Of a stretch of DNA of 16,199 bases, positions 14,171 to 16,199 are shown piece by piece. The notes below the pieces were generated by a model. It saw only the letters and a list, made by a program, of their open reading frames with translations. It did not search any database and was not told where the DNA came from. Numbering within the stretch: the stretch's first letter is position 1; each line of letters opens with the position of its first letter. The stretch is taken from the NCBI GenBank assembly GCA_050260415.1, contig JBLNCE010000148.1:1-16199 (forward strand), in the 5' to 3' direction. The DNA is from JBLNCE01 sp050260415 (lineage in GTDB: Bacteria > Bacillota > UBA4882 > JAAYXC01). A program made the translations under genes and the position numbers.

Positions 14171-14224
14171 ATCGGTCCCACGGGGCATAGTTCGCCGAAT
14201 GCATACCGGCAGGTATTGCCGGCG

Positions 14225-14785
14225 CCCGAGGTGGGCGACCTGGACAAGCCCAAGTTCGTCTTCTTCTTCGACGAGGCGCACCTGCTCTTTGCCGAGTCCC
14301 CCAAGGTCCTTCTGGACAAGATCGAGCAGGTGGTGCGGCTGGTGCGGTCCAAAGGGGTGGGGATCTATTTCATCACCCAGAATCCGCTGGACATCCCGGA
14401 CAGCGTCCTGAGACAGCTTGGCAACCGCGTGCAGCACTCGTTGCGCGCCTACACGCCGCGCGAGCAAAAGGCGGTCAAGGCGGCGGCGGAGACTTACCGC
14501 GCCAACCCCAAAGTGGACGTGGCCCAGGCAATCATCGAGCTTGGCAAGCAGCAGGAAGCGGCCGCCGCGCGGGAGCGTGACCGGGAGCGGGAGAAGGAAA
14601 GGGCGCGCGCGGAGAGGGAGGCCGGCCGCCGCTACGAGGACCGCCACGAGCGCCACTACGACTACCACGGCGACCGGCGGCGGGGCAGGCCGCGCAGCAC
14701 TATGGTGGAAAAGCTGGCCAGGCAGGCGGTGTCCACCGCCGGACGCGAACTGGTGCGGGGGATCCTGGGCTCGCTGCTGCGGTAG
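14225..14785 (+). pseudogene. Decayed HerA-like ATPase (DUF853/YjgR type), C-terminal part
   Basis: The open frame matches the C-terminal portion of the DUF853 HerA-like helicase family: PEVGDLDKPKFVFFFDEAHLL (Walker B region DEAH), then VRLVRSKGVGIYFITQNPLDIP, NRVQHSLRAYTPREQKAVKAAAE and a basic tail ending VRGILGSLLR. Intact members are about 500 aa. Here the N-terminal half with the Walker A loop is gone. In addition, after AQAIIELG the usual stretch that leads on to VLPP is missing, and a long charged segment rich in Arg and Glu (about 14550-14680) takes its place. ATP binding is therefore impossible. The frame continues upstream to 14147, but that DNA overlaps the fmdB promoter. Confidence 0.78.
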
Positions 14786-14866
14786 ACTGGCAGGTCCTCT
14801 TCCATCTCTTGATGCCCGCCGTGGCCGGATAGGCATGCGCAATATCTATTTCCAACGCTCTTATGC

Positions 14867-15280
14867 TTATCCGTCTGGGATGATGATCCGGATCGCCGGC
14901 TCCGCGCGCCGAAGGTCCTGGTCAAAGGTGATGAAAGCTGATGCGCCATGAGCAATGCCCGTGGCCACCTGCAATGCATCGGGCAGTTTGAGTCCGAATC
15001 TGGCCCTGAGCAGAGAAGCCCGATCGGCAATCGCGGCGCCGATAGGTGGGATCTCTAGATTTGGAAAGTTCAGCAAGAGCAGTTTATAGGTGTATGCCGC
15101 TTCATCCAGGCCGAGCCGCCGGGGTCTGGCCATGATCTCGGCGATCGTAATCGGAGAAGTTATGGCCGATAGTACACCGTTTTCCACCCGGCGCAGAAGC
15201 TCACCGACTAGAGGTGCTTGGACGGGGTATTCATCGGGCTGTAAGTGATAGATGAAGCAGCAGGTGTCGATCATGACCAT
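14867..15280 (-). CDS. PIN-domain (VapC-like) toxin
   Basis: Toxin of 137 aa from the ATG at 15280. The PIN-domain acids are Asp5 in MVMIDTCCFIYHL, Glu48 in TIAEIMARP, Asp101 in LPDALQVATG and Asp120/Asp122 in FITFDQDL. It lies 23 bp downstream of the AbrB-type antitoxin gene on the same strand. A longer form from the ATG at 15319 would overlap the antitoxin by 16 bp and add 13 residues with no family resemblance, so the shorter start is preferred. It would cleave RNA when not bound by its partner. Confidence 0.87.
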   Translation of the reverse strand: MVMIDTCCFIYHLQPDEYPVQAPLVGELLRRVENGVLSAITSPITIAEIMARPRRLGLDEAAYTYKLLLLNFPNLEIPPIGAAIADRASLLRARFGLKLPDALQVATGIAHGASAFITFDQDLRRAEPAIRIIIPDG

Positions 15281-15303
15281 GGCAGGCCCTGAGGGTAGCC
15301 AGG

Positions 15304-15546
15304 TTAGTCCTTTTCCCATGACGCCCGCTCTTCCGCCACGTAGGTTTCGGGGTGTGTCCCCCGCCAGACATCCTTATAAAGACCCCTCAATGCGGACGTG
15401 AAATCGGTCGGCCGCTTGAGCATATGGATCGAGCCGTCTTCACCGACATCGAGCAAGACATCGTCGCCTTCCTTGAGTCCAGTGCGACGCCGGATCTCAG
15501 CCGGGATTATTAATGTGCCGCGCTTACCAATTTTTGCTACGGGCAT
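15304..15546 (-). CDS. AbrB/MazE-type antitoxin
   Basis: Antitoxin of 80 aa. Residues 1-45 are a swapped-hairpin AbrB domain (VAKIGKRGTLIIPAEIRRR, then TGLKEGDDVLLDV) that binds DNA as a dimer. Residues about 50-80 (DFTSALRGLYKDVWRG, then YVAEERASWEKD) form the toxin-binding tail. It precedes the PIN toxin in the operon and likely represses the promoter at 15569-15597. Its tail has a close relative in the orphan fragment at 13526-13645, about 1.7 kb away on the same strand. Confidence 0.9.
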   Translation of the reverse strand: MPVAKIGKRGTLIIPAEIRRRTGLKEGDDVLLDVGEDGSIHMLKRPTDFTSALRGLYKDVWRGTHPETYVAEERASWEKD

Positions 15547-15568
15547 TTTCTCTCATCCGCCTGATGAT

Positions 15569-15597
15569 ATTATACGACCGTCCGATGTGACGCGCAA
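15569..15597 (-). promoter_or_regulatory. Promoter of the AbrB-PIN operon
   Basis: On the minus strand TTGCGC (15597-15592), a 17-bp spacer and a perfect TATAAT (15574-15569) lie upstream of the antitoxin start, leaving a leader of about 16 bases. Confidence 0.6.
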
Positions 15598-15658
15598 GTG
15601 GATTTGGCGCGCCCCCACCCGCGGCCCCCGTCCCATCATCGCTGTGCACAGGTGGTTC

Positions 15659-15673
15659 GCCCGGTGGCCGGGC
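15659..15673. other. GC hairpin downstream of corA
   Basis: GCCCGG-TGG-CCGGGC is a perfect 6-bp stem with a 3-base loop, about 47 bp past the corA stop. No T-run follows on either strand, so termination is only possible, not shown. Confidence 0.3.
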
Positions 15674-15719
15674 ACGCTCTTTCGCGGGCTGCCTCTTTCG
15701 GAGTTCGCCGAGGGGGACT

Positions 15720-16199
15720 TTAGAACATTCTCCTCCTGGCCATGAAGAATACCGCCACGCCGGAGATCCCCAGGGAGAAAAGGAGGATGGCCGTAAAACC
15801 AATGGGCGGCACGGGCACGTTCATGCCGAAGAACGCGGCGATCATGGCTGGAATGGAAAGGACGATCGTCACCGAGGTCAGGAACTTCATGACGATGTTG
15901 AGGTTGTTCGAGATCACCGAGGCAAAGGCATCCATCGTGTTGGTCAGGATGTCGCTGTAAATCTGGCACATCTCCATGGCCTGCTTGTTCTCGATGACTA
16001 CATCCTCCAGTAGTTCCTCATCCTCCGGATACATCCTGATGACCTGGTCCGTCTCGGCCACGTCCGGCTCGCTTTTGGCCAGCCGCGAACGGAGGAGCTT
16101 TTCCATGACGATCTCGTTCGAACGCAGCGAGGTATTGAAATAGACCAGGCTTTTCTCCAGATTGAGCAGGCGGATGAGTTCCTCGTTCTTCAGGGACTT
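15720..16199 (-). CDS. corA: CorA-family magnesium transporter (partial, C-terminal)
   Basis: The visible 159 residues are the C-terminal part of a CorA-type divalent cation channel; the gene continues past the right edge. A long acidic/helical cytoplasmic stretch (VAETDQVIRMYPEDEELLEDVV, read in part, then NKQAMEMCQIYSDILTNTMDAF) leads into the first membrane helix (FLTSVTIVLSIPAMIAAFF). The diagnostic GMN motif follows in FFGMNVP, and then the second helix (AILLFSLGISGVAVFF) and a short basic tail. The GMN motif forms the pore selectivity filter, so the protein should carry Mg2+ (or Co2+/Ni2+) across the cytoplasmic membrane. No N-terminal sequence is available to judge integrity. Confidence 0.93.
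   Translation of the reverse strand, partial: KSLKNEELIRLLNLEKSLVYFNTSLRSNEIVMEKLLRSRLAKSEPDVAETDQVIRMYPEDEELLEDVVIENKQAMEMCQIYSDILTNTMDAFASVISNNLNIVMKFLTSVTIVLSIPAMIAAFFGMNVPVPPIGFTAILLFSLGISGVAVFFMARRRMF

Noticed and set aside
15659..15673. Rho-independent terminator of corA
   Set aside because: The stem is perfect but no T-run follows on either strand, so it is listed only as a hairpin.

Overview
The window is a moderately GC-rich bacterial segment that reads like a Gram-positive, Bacillota (clostridial-type) chromosome. The reasons are strong AGGAGG ribosome sites with ATG, GTG and TTG starts, several textbook TTGACA-17-TATAAT promoters, a LiaFSR-like envelope-stress module beside a BcrAB-like ABC transporter, a CsoR-type operator and a heavy toxin-antitoxin load. 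The genus cannot be fixed from the sequence alone. No rRNA, tRNA, CRISPR array or insertion sequence was recognised.

Layout. (1) 1-1221: poorly coding sequence, then a broken MocR/PdxR-type regulator (frameshifts plus loss of the PLP-lysine region). (2) 1282-1952 (-): a hicAB toxin-antitoxin operon with a near-consensus, probably leaderless promoter. (3) 2134-3216 (+): a suppressor-of-fused-like protein, a small PQ-loop-like membrane protein and an unexplained open stretch. (4) 3242-5675 (-): a three-gene liaF-liaS-liaR-like operon in which consecutive genes overlap by 4 bp (ATGA). (5) 5676-6058: a 383-bp divergent regulatory region with a perfect-arm 18-bp palindrome containing ACT-N2-AGT, plus a hairpin. 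(6) 6059-7763 (+): an ABC-2 exporter (ATPase and permease), probably the output of the envelope-stress module. (7) 7831-8744: two divergent transporter genes, a ZIP metal transporter and an MFS permease, each lacking its 5' half, as if one deletion had removed both heads. (8) 8950-12763 (+): three exported glycoside-hydrolase-like proteins, one GH99-like and two GH71/99-like tandem paralogs. One paralog is a predicted lipoprotein and the other is secreted. They share a nearly identical internal block that suggests gene conversion. (9) 12797-13508 (+): vapBC, whose promoter spacer holds a perfect 16-bp palindrome. (10) 13526-14170 (-): an orphan AbrB-antitoxin tail, a 52-aa DUF6132-like membrane protein and an FmdB-type zinc ribbon protein. 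The last two are served by a strong promoter with a CsoR-like operator. (11) 14225-14785 (+): a decayed HerA-like ATPase. (12) 14867-15546 (-): an AbrB-PIN toxin-antitoxin pair. (13) 15720 to the right edge (-): the C-terminal part of a CorA magnesium transporter.

Taken together this is an accessory region: intact, tightly regulated modules (envelope stress, glycan hydrolysis, toxin-antitoxin pairs) lie between at least five truncated or frameshifted genes. The parts most worth attention are the glycoside hydrolase trio, the divergent LiaFSR/ABC unit with its palindrome, the CsoR-like box before fmdB, and the two toxin-antitoxin promoters that carry related palindromes and leave almost no leader.
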